Assembly: GCA_002436105.1 (NCBI GenBank)
Contig: DIXU01000012.1
Coordinates: 62,001 to 126,000 of the forward strand
Length of the DNA stretch: 64,000 nucleotides
Source of the DNA: Candidatus Aminicenantes bacterium UBA6072
GTDB taxonomy: Bacteria > Acidobacteriota > Aminicenantia > UBA2199
Direction of reading: 5' to 3'
The notes under the pieces were generated by a model. That model saw only the letters and a program-made list of their open reading frames with translations, had not been told where the DNA came from and searched no databases. Below, piece by piece: positions 25,250-33,144 of the stretch. Numbering within the stretch: position 1 is the first letter of the stretch; each line of letters starts with the position of its first letter. The translations under genes were made by a program, and so were the position numbers.

Positions 25250-25460
25250 TACGCGTCGCGAAGCTCGTGATGCGTGTTGTATTGCCTCTCAGCCGCGTCA
25301 CGCGTCACGAAGATCGTGAAGCGTGTTGTATTGCCTCTCAGCCGCGTCACGCGTCACGAAGATCGTGAAGCGTATTGTATTGCCTCTCTGACACGTCACG
25401 CGTCACGCGTTACGCGTCACGAAGATCGTTCCTTTGCTGCTGCCGTATTCCTTACGCCGA
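25250..25460. repeat. 49-bp tandem repeat, three copies, within a GACGCGT-family array
   Basis: Copies at 25272-25320 and 25321-25369 are identical. The third (from 25370) carries a few changes and two extra heptads before CACGAAGATCGTT at about 25432. The unit holds TTGTATTGCCTCTC flanked by GTCACGC heptads; 49 is 7 x 7. The block closes with TGCTGCTGCC and TTACGCCGA next to the C69 gene's stop. The single related unit is at 16707-16767. Positions 25140-25250 hold nothing I recognise. Confidence 0.9.
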
Positions 25461-25462
25461 GC

Positions 25463-26914
25463 CTATTTCATCTCTTTCAGCAGATCCGCAGCCAGGAACC
25501 ACTTGCGGTATTCCAGCCCGTGGATATAGTTGTCGATGATGCGCCGGGCCAGGCTGCGGTCACTTTGCAACAGGAAGGAAAACTCCTTTTCATGGTCCTT
25601 CAGGTCTTCGAACAGGAATTCCTCGAAGTTTCGCCAGATCTTCTGGACTTTTTCGATGCGGCCGCGGTACTGGCGGTCGACCGCCTCGGATAGCCGGGCA
25701 TAGGTGGTGAATGCCAGGTCGGGGTCCTCGAAGGCCTGGGCCGGGAGGGGGGAGAAATGGTTTTTCCAGGCGCTTTCGGCTTTTTCGCGGCTTGAACCGC
25801 CGGGCGTGCCGGCCATCGACGGGTACCAGGGGGAAAAGGCGTTGCTGTCGGGCCGGCGCAGAGCGATCCAGACCAGGTGGGCGATGTCGGCCGCGGGCCA
25901 GGAGCGCAGTTGGGCGACGAAGGCGTACTGGGTGGACTCGGTGCAGATGGTGCGGTTCTTGCCCGAGTTGGGCGAGCCGTTGCGGTAGCGGTCGCTCAGG
26001 TCATGCCGGGTCCCCTCGTAGTGGTCGCGCAGCACCTTGAACAGGTCGCGCGGGCGCAAGCCGTGGCGGGGCCTGAAGGAGAACGGCAGCGGGGCATCCA
26101 GCTTGGGGGGCTTGGCGGCCAGCAGGTCGCTGCCCCGCCACTGGCGCAGGATGTTGCGCATGTCGGCATAGGCGCCGGGATCGGAATAGGTCCTGGCGAA
26201 CTCGAATTCGCCGTCGTGCCGGGGATCGTGCCAGCCGCGGCTCACGGCATACTCGATGATGTCGGCGGAACCCAGGAAGCGGTCCTCGTCGCTCAGGTCG
26301 ACGCGGGTGATGGTGTAGCGGTTGGCGATGACGGCCGCCTCGTCATCCGGGACGCGGGCGGCGATCCAGCGCTTGCCCCTGACCGCGTGCAGCAGCCAGC
26401 CCTCGCTGGCATCGGCGATGACATAGGTGCGCCCCGAGGAGTTGTAGCCCAGGCGGGAGATCAGGTCGCCGGCGATGCGCACCCCCTCGCGGGCGCTTTT
26501 GGCCCGCTCGGCGATCAGTCGCCTGAGGCTGAAGCCGATGCCGCCTTCGCTCAGCTCTCCCCTGTCCTCACGCGAGGGGCAGGCGTCGGATGTCACGGTC
26601 ACCCCATGCTCGCTGACGTAGGAGTCGGCGAAATCGCTTTCCGGTATCTCCAGCCAAAGCAAACCCGGCACGGCGGGGGGGTGGGGCAGCAGCAGGCCGC
26701 TCTTCAGGGCAAACGCCTCGCCCTGCCGGAACTCCCGGGCCGGTACCTTGTGGATATTGACCAGCAGGCGGCCGGAGTCGTCCTCGTTATGGGCCAGCAG
26801 CACCGAGCCGTCGGCGCTGGCCTTCTTGCCCACGACAATGGTGAAACAGTCGTGGCCGGCGTGCGACCCAAGGGCCAGGAGCATGAAAAGAGTGGATAGG
26901 ACAAACTTTTTCAT
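25463..26914 (-). CDS. Exported C69-family dipeptidase (N-terminal nucleophile hydrolase)
   Basis: 483 residues from ATG 26914. A signal peptide (MKKFVLSTLFMLLALGSHA) is followed directly by GHDCFTIVVGKKAS and GSVLLAHNEDD, the peptidase C69 (U34) start, in which Cys (C23) becomes the N-terminal nucleophile after processing. Further family blocks: SEHGVTVTSDAC and GYNSSGRTYVIADASEGWLLHAV. Such enzymes cleave dipeptides; here in the periplasm. The in-frame ATG at 26938 is inside the promoter region and is discounted. The array on its downstream side reaches to 3 bases from the stop. Confidence 0.9.
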   Translation of the reverse strand: MKKFVLSTLFMLLALGSHAGHDCFTIVVGKKASADGSVLLAHNEDDSGRLLVNIHKVPAREFRQGEAFALKSGLLLPHPPAVPGLLWLEIPESDFADSYVSEHGVTVTSDACPSREDRGELSEGGIGFSLRRLIAERAKSAREGVRIAGDLISRLGYNSSGRTYVIADASEGWLLHAVRGKRWIAARVPDDEAAVIANRYTITRVDLSDEDRFLGSADIIEYAVSRGWHDPRHDGEFEFARTYSDPGAYADMRNILRQWRGSDLLAAKPPKLDAPLPFSFRPRHGLRPRDLFKVLRDHYEGTRHDLSDRYRNGSPNSGKNRTICTESTQYAFVAQLRSWPAADIAHLVWIALRRPDSNAFSPWYPSMAGTPGGSSREKAESAWKNHFSPLPAQAFEDPDLAFTTYARLSEAVDRQYRGRIEKVQKIWRNFEEFLFEDLKDHEKEFSFLLQSDRSLARRIIDNYIHGLEYRKWFLAADLLKEMK

Positions 26915-26920
26915 GCAATA

Positions 26921-26949
26921 AAAATAGCATAAGTCCATGGATTTGACAA
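26921..26949 (-). promoter_or_regulatory. Promoter of the C69 peptidase, apparently leaderless
   Basis: Minus strand TTGTCA (26949-26944), 17-base spacer, TATTTT (26926-26921). The ATG (26914) follows 6 bases after the -10 box and no Shine-Dalgarno fits between. Confidence 0.55.
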
Positions 26950-26956
26950 AAAGTTA

Positions 26957-27175
26957 CAGTGTCAGTGTCAGTGACAGTGTCAGCAAGAGGCCTTACGGGC
27001 ATTAGTGGTAGTGATAGTGGTAGTGGTTGCAGGAGGCAATTCCCGGGCTGAGTGGTAGTGATAGTGGTTGCAGGAGGCAATTCCCGGGCTGAGTGGTAGT
27101 GATAGTGGTAGTGGTAGTCAGATATCAGAGCCGTTCTTGTTCTTTCTCATCACGCATCACGCATAACGCCTAACG
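26957..27175. repeat. Hexad arrays (AGTGTC, GGTAGT) with a 41-bp tandem duplication
   Basis: AGTGTC/AGTGAC hexads run over 26957-26983. GGTAGT/GATAGT units follow from 27005 to 27119. Within them a 41-base unit containing TTGCAGGAGGCAATTCCCGG is present twice in tandem (27021-27061 and 27062-27102). CATCACGCATAACGCCTAACG at the end runs across the stop codon of the methyltransferase gene. Confidence 0.85.
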
Positions 27176-28363
27176 CCTAACGGTATCTCCGCCATGTTCC
27201 GTCTGCCGGGTTTCCCGCTTCAAGACCGAGAATATTTCGAAATGATCGCTGTGCGGGAAATTGTCGATCAACTGCATCCCGTCCAGCGTGAAGCCCCGGC
27301 TGAGGAAGAGGCGCAGGTCACGGGCGAACGTGGCCGAGTCGCATGAGAAGTAAACGACCGTCCGCGCGCCGCTTGCGGCCAGCGCGGCGATGAGCCTGGG
27401 CGAGAGGCCTCCCCGCGGGGGGTCGACGACGAATAGCTCGGCGCCGGGCAGGCCGGCGTGCAGGGCATCGGCCTGGACGGCGCGGACGTTGTCCGCGTTG
27501 TTCAAGGCCAGGTTGTCGCGCAAGGCGGCCAGGTTGCCGGGATCGTTCTCCAGGGCCAGCACCCGTTGGCAGTGCGCGGCCAGCGGCAGGGTGAGGAAAC
27601 CGCCGCCGCAAAAGAGGTCGGCGGCCACGGTGGGGCGCTCCCGGTCGAGGACCCCCTGCAGCAGCCCCAGCATGGACGGCAGCTGGAAGCGGTTGGCCTG
27701 GATGAAATTGCCGGGGGCGACCCGGAAGGCATGGGGCCCGATCTGGAAGCGCACCCGGCGCTCGCGGCTGAGCCATCGTTCGCCGTTGCCGGGGGTCTCC
27801 AGGCATGAGGCCAGGTCGCGGCCGTTGCTGACGGTGAGGATGCGGCCCGAGGCGCATTGGGCCGTCAACCGGCGCTGGGAGAGAAAATGGTCCTCGATTG
27901 CCTGCGGCAGGAGCAGGCAGCCGGCGATGGCGATGACCCGCCGCGAATCGCGGGCAAAGAAGCCGCTGGCGCCGTCACGCACCTGGAACTCGGCCTTGCA
28001 GCGGTAGCGCAGGGGGGGCGAAGCCAGCGTCGCGGTCGGGGAGGCCGGCTCGCAGCCGCCGATCCTCCTGAGGTTGTCGGCCAGGATCGCCGCCTTGCTG
28101 CGCAGCTGCTCGCCGTAGCTCATGTGCTGAAGGTTGCAGCCGCCGCAGTCGCCGTAATGGGGGCAAGGAGGCTCGATGCGCTGCGGCGACGCCTGCAGCA
28201 CGCGCAGCAGTTTCCCCTGCCAGGCGGCGCGCGAACGGCCGCTGACGGAGTACTCCACCGTTTCCCCGGAGACGACCCCGGGGACGAACACGGTCCTCTC
28301 CCCGTCGCGGACGATGCCGGCGCCGCCCTTGGCGATGGCGAGGATTTTCCCGATCAAGGCCAT
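27170..28363 (-). CDS. RNA uracil-C5 methyltransferase, TrmA/RumA family
   Basis: 397 residues. N-terminal TRAM-like domain (1-55). Fe-S cluster cysteines C67, C73, C76 (CPHYGDCGGC) and C149. SAM-binding core ADLFCGGGFLTLPLA, VVDPPRGGL and the catalytic nucleophile in YFSCDSATFARDL. These place it with RlmD/RlmCD-type enzymes that methylate uridine in 23S rRNA or tRNA. The precise target cannot be told. The last residues (DTVRR) and the TAG are encoded by a GTTAGGC repeat, so the native C-terminus has probably been altered by the array. Confidence 0.93.
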   Translation of the reverse strand: MALIGKILAIAKGGAGIVRDGERTVFVPGVVSGETVEYSVSGRSRAAWQGKLLRVLQASPQRIEPPCPHYGDCGGCNLQHMSYGEQLRSKAAILADNLRRIGGCEPASPTATLASPPLRYRCKAEFQVRDGASGFFARDSRRVIAIAGCLLLPQAIEDHFLSQRRLTAQCASGRILTVSNGRDLASCLETPGNGERWLSRERRVRFQIGPHAFRVAPGNFIQANRFQLPSMLGLLQGVLDRERPTVAADLFCGGGFLTLPLAAHCQRVLALENDPGNLAALRDNLALNNADNVRAVQADALHAGLPGAELFVVDPPRGGLSPRLIAALAASGARTVVYFSCDSATFARDLRLFLSRGFTLDGMQLIDNFPHSDHFEIFSVLKRETRQTEHGGDTVRR

Positions 28364-28373
28364 GATGCTCCCG

Positions 28374-28403
28374 GTAAAAAAAGAGGCGCGCCGGCGGCGC
28401 GCC
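28374..28403 (-). terminator. Rho-independent terminator after the coiled-coil membrane gene
   Basis: Minus strand: GGCGCGCC, 3-base loop, GGCGCGCC, then TCTTTTTTTA. Lies 18 bases past the stop of the 28422-29621 gene and just before the methyltransferase start. Confidence 0.85.
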
Positions 28404-28421
28404 CCCGGTTCCGGCCGAAAA

Positions 28422-29621
28422 CTACTGGACGGCGATGGCGATCTTTTCGCTCATGAACTTCCTGACGTCGAGGAAGGTGATGGTTGCGTTCTGGCTGGTC
28501 GCGTCGAATTCCACCTTGAAGTCGCTGCCGGCCTTGAAATAGGCCGGGTAGATGGAAATGTCCCTGATCCTGGCCAGCTGGAGGTCGGAGGCGTTGACCG
28601 TGATCACGGGGTCGTTGCGCAGGTCGAGCGACCGGTCGAACAGGGCGGGGTCGACCTTCTGCAGCTTGGTCGCCCGCAGGAAACCGCCCTTGATGATCCC
28701 CTTCTCCGCCAGGACCTTGGACAGGCCCAGGGCGTAGTGCACCGAGTTGAGGGCGGTCTGCATTTCCTGGTTCTGGTCGTTGAGATCGCTCATGCGCGAC
28801 AGCATGCCCTGCTTTTCCTGGTTGAGCAGGTCCAGCTGGGAGATCAGCTCGACGCGGCGCGCCTCCATCTCGTCGATGTCGCTCTGCAGCTTTTCCTTCT
28901 CGGCGATGGCCTTGTCCTTGGCATCGACCAGCTCCTTCTTCACTTTTCTCTGGATCTGGTTGGGCGAGATGGGAGCCGTTCCCTGGGTGATGAACGTGCC
29001 GTACTCGTCCTCGGCGTAGAAATTCCAGATCTTGAAACCGGGCACGATCGGCTCGAAAAGGGCGGTGCGCTCGACCAGCTCCATGGCCCGCGCCTTGTCC
29101 ACTCCCTTCTCGTTCAGCAGGAAGTCCATGGCGATCTGGTAATGGTTCTCGCCTTTTTCCACCAGGTGCGGCTTGGGCAGCAGCGTTTCCAGCTCCTGGA
29201 CGCGGGCATTGAGGTTCTGGATGTCGCTGTTTTTGTCCAGGATATCCTGCAGCAGCGACTTGATCGAGACATCCTTCTCGTTCTTGATCTTGTTTTCCAG
29301 CACCTGCTTCTGCTCGGGGGTGAGGTTCATGATATTGACCTCGGGCAGATCCTCGCCGGTCTTTTTCTTGTATTCGTTCAGAATGGTGAACACCTCGTTC
29401 TGCTTCTCCTGGATGCTGGTCTCCAGCTGCTGGATCTGCTGGACCGTTTCCTCCATCTGCTTCATCTTCGGCGAGGCCTTCGGCCCGGCCGGGCCCTTGA
29501 ACAGGAGAAATGCCAGCACGACGATCACCAGCGCCAGGGCACTGACGACCCAATAGATCTTTTTCGATCCTTTTTCCGGCTCGGCCTGGGAGAACGGGAC
29601 CTTGGGCTGTTCTGGGGTCAT
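28422..29621 (-). CDS. Single-pass coiled-coil protein with a LysM-like segment
   Basis: 399 residues. One membrane helix (about 22-41, IYWVVSALALVIVVLAFLLF) after a short Pro-rich cytoplasmic start, so most of the chain is probably periplasmic. Coiled coils at about 50-150 and 225-290. Between them HLVEKGENHYQIAMDFLL...PGFKIWNFY has the spacing of a degenerate LysM module, which could bind peptidoglycan. The C-terminal 100 residues form a beta-rich domain of no recognised family. Strong GGAGGAAATC before the ATG; its own promoter and terminator, so monocistronic. A structural or envelope-spanning role is suggested only by layout. Confidence 0.75.
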   Translation of the reverse strand: MTPEQPKVPFSQAEPEKGSKKIYWVVSALALVIVVLAFLLFKGPAGPKASPKMKQMEETVQQIQQLETSIQEKQNEVFTILNEYKKKTGEDLPEVNIMNLTPEQKQVLENKIKNEKDVSIKSLLQDILDKNSDIQNLNARVQELETLLPKPHLVEKGENHYQIAMDFLLNEKGVDKARAMELVERTALFEPIVPGFKIWNFYAEDEYGTFITQGTAPISPNQIQRKVKKELVDAKDKAIAEKEKLQSDIDEMEARRVELISQLDLLNQEKQGMLSRMSDLNDQNQEMQTALNSVHYALGLSKVLAEKGIIKGGFLRATKLQKVDPALFDRSLDLRNDPVITVNASDLQLARIRDISIYPAYFKAGSDFKVEFDATSQNATITFLDVRKFMSEKIAIAVQ

Positions 29622-29672
29622 GATTTCCTCCTTTCCTCAAACAATCCACTGCGGATTGCCTTTCCGGCGGGG

Positions 29673-29701
29673 ATTTTATCACAAAAGGCTTCGGGAAACA
29701 A
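29673..29701 (-). promoter_or_regulatory. Promoter for the coiled-coil membrane gene
   Basis: Minus strand TTGTTT (29701-29696), 17-base spacer, TAAAAT (29678-29673). Divergent from the HD-protein promoter that starts 13 bases away. Confidence 0.55.
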
Positions 29702-29713
29702 ATCGGAAAAGGC

Positions 29714-29742
29714 TTGCAATGCCGGCCCCCCCGGCATATAAT
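29714..29742 (+). promoter_or_regulatory. Promoter for the HD protein - lptB - radical SAM operon
   Basis: TTGCAA (29714-29719), 17-base spacer, TATAAT (29737-29742). A GGAG ribosome binding site follows 7 bases before ATG 29764. Confidence 0.7.
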
Positions 29743-29763
29743 TCGGCTCTCAAGGAGCGAGCC

Positions 29764-30309
29764 ATGACCCGCGAACAAGCGCTGTTGTTGGTCGAGCAGC
29801 ACCTGCACAACCCGAACCTGGTCAAGCACTGCCTGGCGGTCGAGGCCTGCATGACGGATTTCGCCGTCCACTTCCACCAGGACCCAGAGCCGTGGGCGCT
29901 GGCGGGGCTGCTGCACGACCTGGACTATGAGTTCACTTCCGGGACGCCGGAGGCGCACGGCGAGAAGACCGCCGAAATGCTGGCCGGGCTGGGGCTGGAC
30001 GGGGAGATCATCCATGCCATCAAGGCCCACAACCTGCGGGTCGAGCCTTCCTCGCCGATGGACCTTTCGCTGCTGGCCATCGACCCGGCCAGCGGCTTCA
30101 TCGTCGCCTGCGCCCTGATGCACCCCGACCGGAAGCTGGCCGCCCTCGACCTGCCCTTTCTGAAGAAGCGCTTCAAGGAGAAATCCTTCGCCAAGGGGGC
30201 GTCGCGGGAGCAGATGGAGGGCTGCGTCCGGCTGGGCCTGACGCTGGACGAGTTCCTGCCGCTCTGTTTGGGCGCCATGCAGCGCATTGCCCCGCAGCTC
30301 GGGCTGTGA
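29764..30309 (+). CDS. HD-domain hydrolase
   Basis: 181 residues, ATG with AAGGAGCGAGCC upstream. The metal-binding HD motif is complete: His in LVKHCLAVE, HD in LAGLLHDLDYEF, then AHGEKTA and a distal His in IHAIKAHNLR. HD proteins are phosphohydrolases acting on nucleotides or related phosphoesters. This short single-domain group is annotated only as HDIG-type hydrolase and its substrate is unknown. Its stop overlaps the lptB start by one base, so it leads an operon with lptB. Confidence 0.85.
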   Translation: MTREQALLLVEQHLHNPNLVKHCLAVEACMTDFAVHFHQDPEPWALAGLLHDLDYEFTSGTPEAHGEKTAEMLAGLGLDGEIIHAIKAHNLRVEPSSPMDLSLLAIDPASGFIVACALMHPDRKLAALDLPFLKKRFKEKSFAKGASREQMEGCVRLGLTLDEFLPLCLGAMQRIAPQLGL

Positions 30310-31034
30310 TGGACCGTCTGCGAACCCGCGACCTGACCAAGGTCTATGACCGGGTGGCGGTGGTCGACCGCATCAGCCTGGATTTCGCTTCCGGATCCGT
30401 CACCGCCCTGCTGGGACGAAACGGCGCCGGCAAGACCACCACCTTCCTGATGATGGCCGGGATCGTCAGGCCCGACGGCGGAAGCGTGGAGCTCAACAAC
30501 GAGAGCGTGGACGACATCCCGTCCTATGAGCGCTCGCAGAAGGGGCTGATCTACCTGCCGCAGCAGCATTCGGTTTTCATGAGGGCCTCGGTGTTCGACA
30601 ACCTGAACATGGTGCTGCAGCTCTATGCGGCGGATGTCGAGGCCCGCGCCAAGGCATTGGAGCTGCTCGGCGACTTCGGGCTCCTGCCGGTCAGGGATTC
30701 CCTGGCCTACCAGCTCTCCGGAGGCGAGAAGCGGCGGCTGGAGATCGCCCGCTCCATGATCATGAAGCCGCGTTTCCTTTTCCTGGATGAGCCTTTCACC
30801 GGCATCGACCCCATCACCATCCTGGACATCCAGAAGATCATCCTCAAGCTCAAGGCCCGGGGCATCGGCATCATCATCACCGACCACAATGTCCGCGACA
30901 CGTTCTACATCACCGACACGGCCTATATCATTCACAAGGGGCGCATCCTGAGCTGCGGCACGCCGGCCGAGGTGGTGCGCGAGGAGAATACCCGCCGGGT
31001 ATTCCTGGGCAACGACTTCGAGTGGAACGGCTGA
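30309..31034 (+). CDS. lptB: LPS export ABC transporter ATPase LptB
   Basis: 241 residues from ATG 30309 (a GTG one codon earlier is also in frame). Walker A GRNGAGKTT, Q-loop LPQQHSVFMRASVFDNL, signature LSGGEKRRLEIARS, Walker B FLFLDEPFTGIDP and the H-loop in IIITDHNVRDTFYITDTAYI. The last motif and the GTPAE...RRVFLGNDF ending are specific to LptB among ABC ATPases. It powers extraction of lipopolysaccharide from the inner membrane by LptFG, so the cell should have an LPS-bearing outer membrane. The other lpt genes are not in the window. Confidence 0.92.
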   Translation: MDRLRTRDLTKVYDRVAVVDRISLDFASGSVTALLGRNGAGKTTTFLMMAGIVRPDGGSVELNNESVDDIPSYERSQKGLIYLPQQHSVFMRASVFDNLNMVLQLYAADVEARAKALELLGDFGLLPVRDSLAYQLSGGEKRRLEIARSMIMKPRFLFLDEPFTGIDPITILDIQKIILKLKARGIGIIITDHNVRDTFYITDTAYIIHKGRILSCGTPAEVVREENTRRVFLGNDFEWNG

Positions 31035-31957
31035 ACGGCCCCGGCTACCTCGGCCTGGACGCGACCGCCTGGCGGCGCAAGCGCGAATTCTTTGCCGCGC
31101 TTTTCAATCCCTGCGGACTCTGCCCGCGACGCTGCGGCGCCCGGCGCGCTCAGGATCGCCCCGGCGCCTGCCTGGCGAGGAAGGATGTCCGCATCGCCGC
31201 GCACAACCTCCATTTCGGCGAGGAACCGCCCATTTCGGGGACCCGGGGATCGGGCACCGTCTTTTTTTCGGGCTGCACCCTCAAGTGCCTCTTCTGCCAG
31301 AATTACCCGATCTCCCAGCTGGCCCACGGAGAGGAGTGCACGATCGAGCAACTGGCCAGCATCTTCCTCTCGCTGCAGAAGCGCGGCGCCCACAACATCA
31401 ACCTGGTGTCGCCGACCCCATACTATTCCCACGTGGTCGCGGCCCTGGAGATCGCCGCCGCCGGCGGGCTGCGCATCCCCCTGGTCTGCAATACCAGCGG
31501 CTACGAGCGCGTCGAGGTGGTCGCCGAGCTGGCGGGGATCGTTGACATCTACCTGCCCGACCTGAAGTACGGGCCCGCGGAAGGCTCGCGGCATCTGGCC
31601 CTGGACGTGTCCGGGGTGAAAGACTATTTCGCGCATGCCCGACCCGCCATCGCCGAGATGTTCCGCCAGGCCGGCCCGCTGGCGCTCGACGACGAGGGGG
31701 TCGCGGTTCGCGGCACGGTGATCCGCCACCTGATCATCCCCGGTTACACGGAGAACTCCATCGAGGTCCTGCGAGTGATCGCCGCCAGCCCGTTCCGCGG
31801 GGCCTGGCTCAGCCTGATGAGCCAGTATTTCCCGGCGCATCGCGCCCCGGGGCGGCCGCCGTTCGACCGCCGCCTGCTCGTGGAGGAGTGGCGCCGGGTC
31901 CGCGACGAAGCGCTGCGCCTTGGCCTGGACGAGGGCTGGTTCCAGGAGATGGATTGA
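31022..31957 (+). CDS. Radical SAM protein, PflA-like (COG1313 type)
   Basis: 311 residues, GTG start inside the end of lptB (13-base overlap). Radical SAM cluster cysteines C85, C89 and C92 in GCTLKCLFCQNYPIS. An N-terminal cluster C31, C34, C38 and C50 (CGLCPRRCGARR, PGAC) is characteristic of the uncharacterised PflA-like branch, COG1313. Conserved LVSPTPYYSHVV, NTSGYERVEV and YLPDLKYG also fit. The canonical relatives make glycyl radicals; the target of this branch is unknown. Third gene of the HD-lptB transcript. Confidence 0.88.
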   Translation: MERLNGPGYLGLDATAWRRKREFFAALFNPCGLCPRRCGARRAQDRPGACLARKDVRIAAHNLHFGEEPPISGTRGSGTVFFSGCTLKCLFCQNYPISQLAHGEECTIEQLASIFLSLQKRGAHNINLVSPTPYYSHVVAALEIAAAGGLRIPLVCNTSGYERVEVVAELAGIVDIYLPDLKYGPAEGSRHLALDVSGVKDYFAHARPAIAEMFRQAGPLALDDEGVAVRGTVIRHLIIPGYTENSIEVLRVIAASPFRGAWLSLMSQYFPAHRAPGRPPFDRRLLVEEWRRVRDEALRLGLDEGWFQEMD

Positions 31958-31966
31958 ACCAGCGGA

Positions 31967-33127
31967 CTATGCCCCGGGCTTCAGGAAGGCGCTGATGGAG
32001 CCGATGAACTCGGATGCGATCTCATGGCGGGTCTTCCCGGCCGCCGAGGAGACGTAATCGCAGTTGAACTGCAGCGCAATGGCGAAACGCCCGGCGGGGA
32101 CATACTCCATGATGGAACTATAGCCCGGGGCGAATCCGGCATGCCCGAAGGAGGTCCCGTGGCCGGCATCGCGGATGATCGCGCCCAAGCCGTAGTCCCA
32201 CTCGGCGGTGGCCTTGACCCGAGCAAGCATTTTCTCCAGCTGCGCGCCGGAAAAGGCCCGGCCCTCGAAAAGATATGCGGCCCAGGCGGCCAGGTCCGCA
32301 GAAGTGCTGATCAGGCCTCCACCGGTCCATTCCAGCTGGGGGTCGAAAAGGTAGCGGCCGCCGGCGTCCAGCACCCGGCCCCGGATGGCGAAAGGCTCGT
32401 CCAGCCGGGAGTATCCCGGCACCATTCCCGGCAGCTTTCTCCCCACGGCCGGGGTCGTATGCGCCAGACGGGCCGGCCGCAATATCCGCCTGGCCAACTC
32501 ACTGTAGTAGGAGTTCCCGGTGACCTTCTCGATGACCATGCCCAGCAGGATATAGTTCGTGTCGGCATAGCTCCAGCCGCAGCCGGCCGCATGGCGGGGA
32601 GGCTTGCCCAGGATGTAGGCCAGGCGCTCCCGGGGCGTCCAGGCCTTGTCCGGCCAGCGCTTGACGTCCGCCCACAGCCGCGGATCCTCGACATATTCGG
32701 GGAGGCCTGCGGTGTGGCTGAGCAGCATGCGCAGGCTGACCTGCGCGCCGTTGGCCAGGGAGCGCAGCCATTCCTCGCCGGGGAAATAGCGGGCCAGGGA
32801 GTCCTCGATGCTCAGCCGCCCCTCCTCCTCCAGCTGCAGGACGACGGCGGCGACAAAAGTCTTGCCGATGCTTCCCGAGAGCATCCGGTCGCCAGGGGAC
32901 ATCGGCCGCCGCATCTCGGCGTCGGCGAATCCCGAGGCCAGGCGGATGGACTTTCCGCCGGGCAGCCTGACGGCCAGGGTGGCGCCCGGAATCCCCGAGG
33001 AAGCGGTCAGCGCATCCAGTTGCCGCTGGAGCTGGCGGCGCAGGCCGGACGAACTGCCGCCTCGCGCCAGAACCGGAAGCGCAACGGCCAGGATGGCCAG
33101 GAAACATGCCGTCCCTTTTCGTGGCAT
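31967..33127 (-). CDS. Exported beta-lactamase-fold serine hydrolase
   Basis: 386 residues. Signal peptide MPRKGTACFLAILAVALPVLA. Class C beta-lactamase / DD-peptidase fold: S86-x-x-K89 in SGSIGKTF, Tyr-x-Asn region SYADTNYILLG, and FGHAGFAPGY as the third motif in place of KTG. HTAGLPEY is also typical. These proteins are esterases, D-aminopeptidases or peptidases of the periplasm; true beta-lactamase activity is unlikely. Begins 18 bases after the stop of the MFSD1-like transporter, which suggests a joint role such as cleaving and importing small peptides. The frame stays open upstream, but the signal peptide fixes the start. Confidence 0.88.
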   Translation of the reverse strand: MPRKGTACFLAILAVALPVLARGGSSSGLRRQLQRQLDALTASSGIPGATLAVRLPGGKSIRLASGFADAEMRRPMSPGDRMLSGSIGKTFVAAVVLQLEEEGRLSIEDSLARYFPGEEWLRSLANGAQVSLRMLLSHTAGLPEYVEDPRLWADVKRWPDKAWTPRERLAYILGKPPRHAAGCGWSYADTNYILLGMVIEKVTGNSYYSELARRILRPARLAHTTPAVGRKLPGMVPGYSRLDEPFAIRGRVLDAGGRYLFDPQLEWTGGGLISTSADLAAWAAYLFEGRAFSGAQLEKMLARVKATAEWDYGLGAIIRDAGHGTSFGHAGFAPGYSSIMEYVPAGRFAIALQFNCDYVSSAAGKTRHEIASEFIGSISAFLKPGA

Positions 33128-33144
33128 GCCGAGCCGGCTTTGGG

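Noticed and set aside
25250..25460. Three tandem units considered as a CRISPR array
   Set aside because: Units are directly adjacent with no unique spacers, and the sequence is built from heptads; no cas genes nearby.
31967..33127. True beta-lactamase (antibiotic resistance) for the SxxK hydrolase
   Set aside because: The third motif is His-x-Gly rather than Lys-Thr-Gly and the overall family includes many esterases and peptidases; resistance cannot be claimed.
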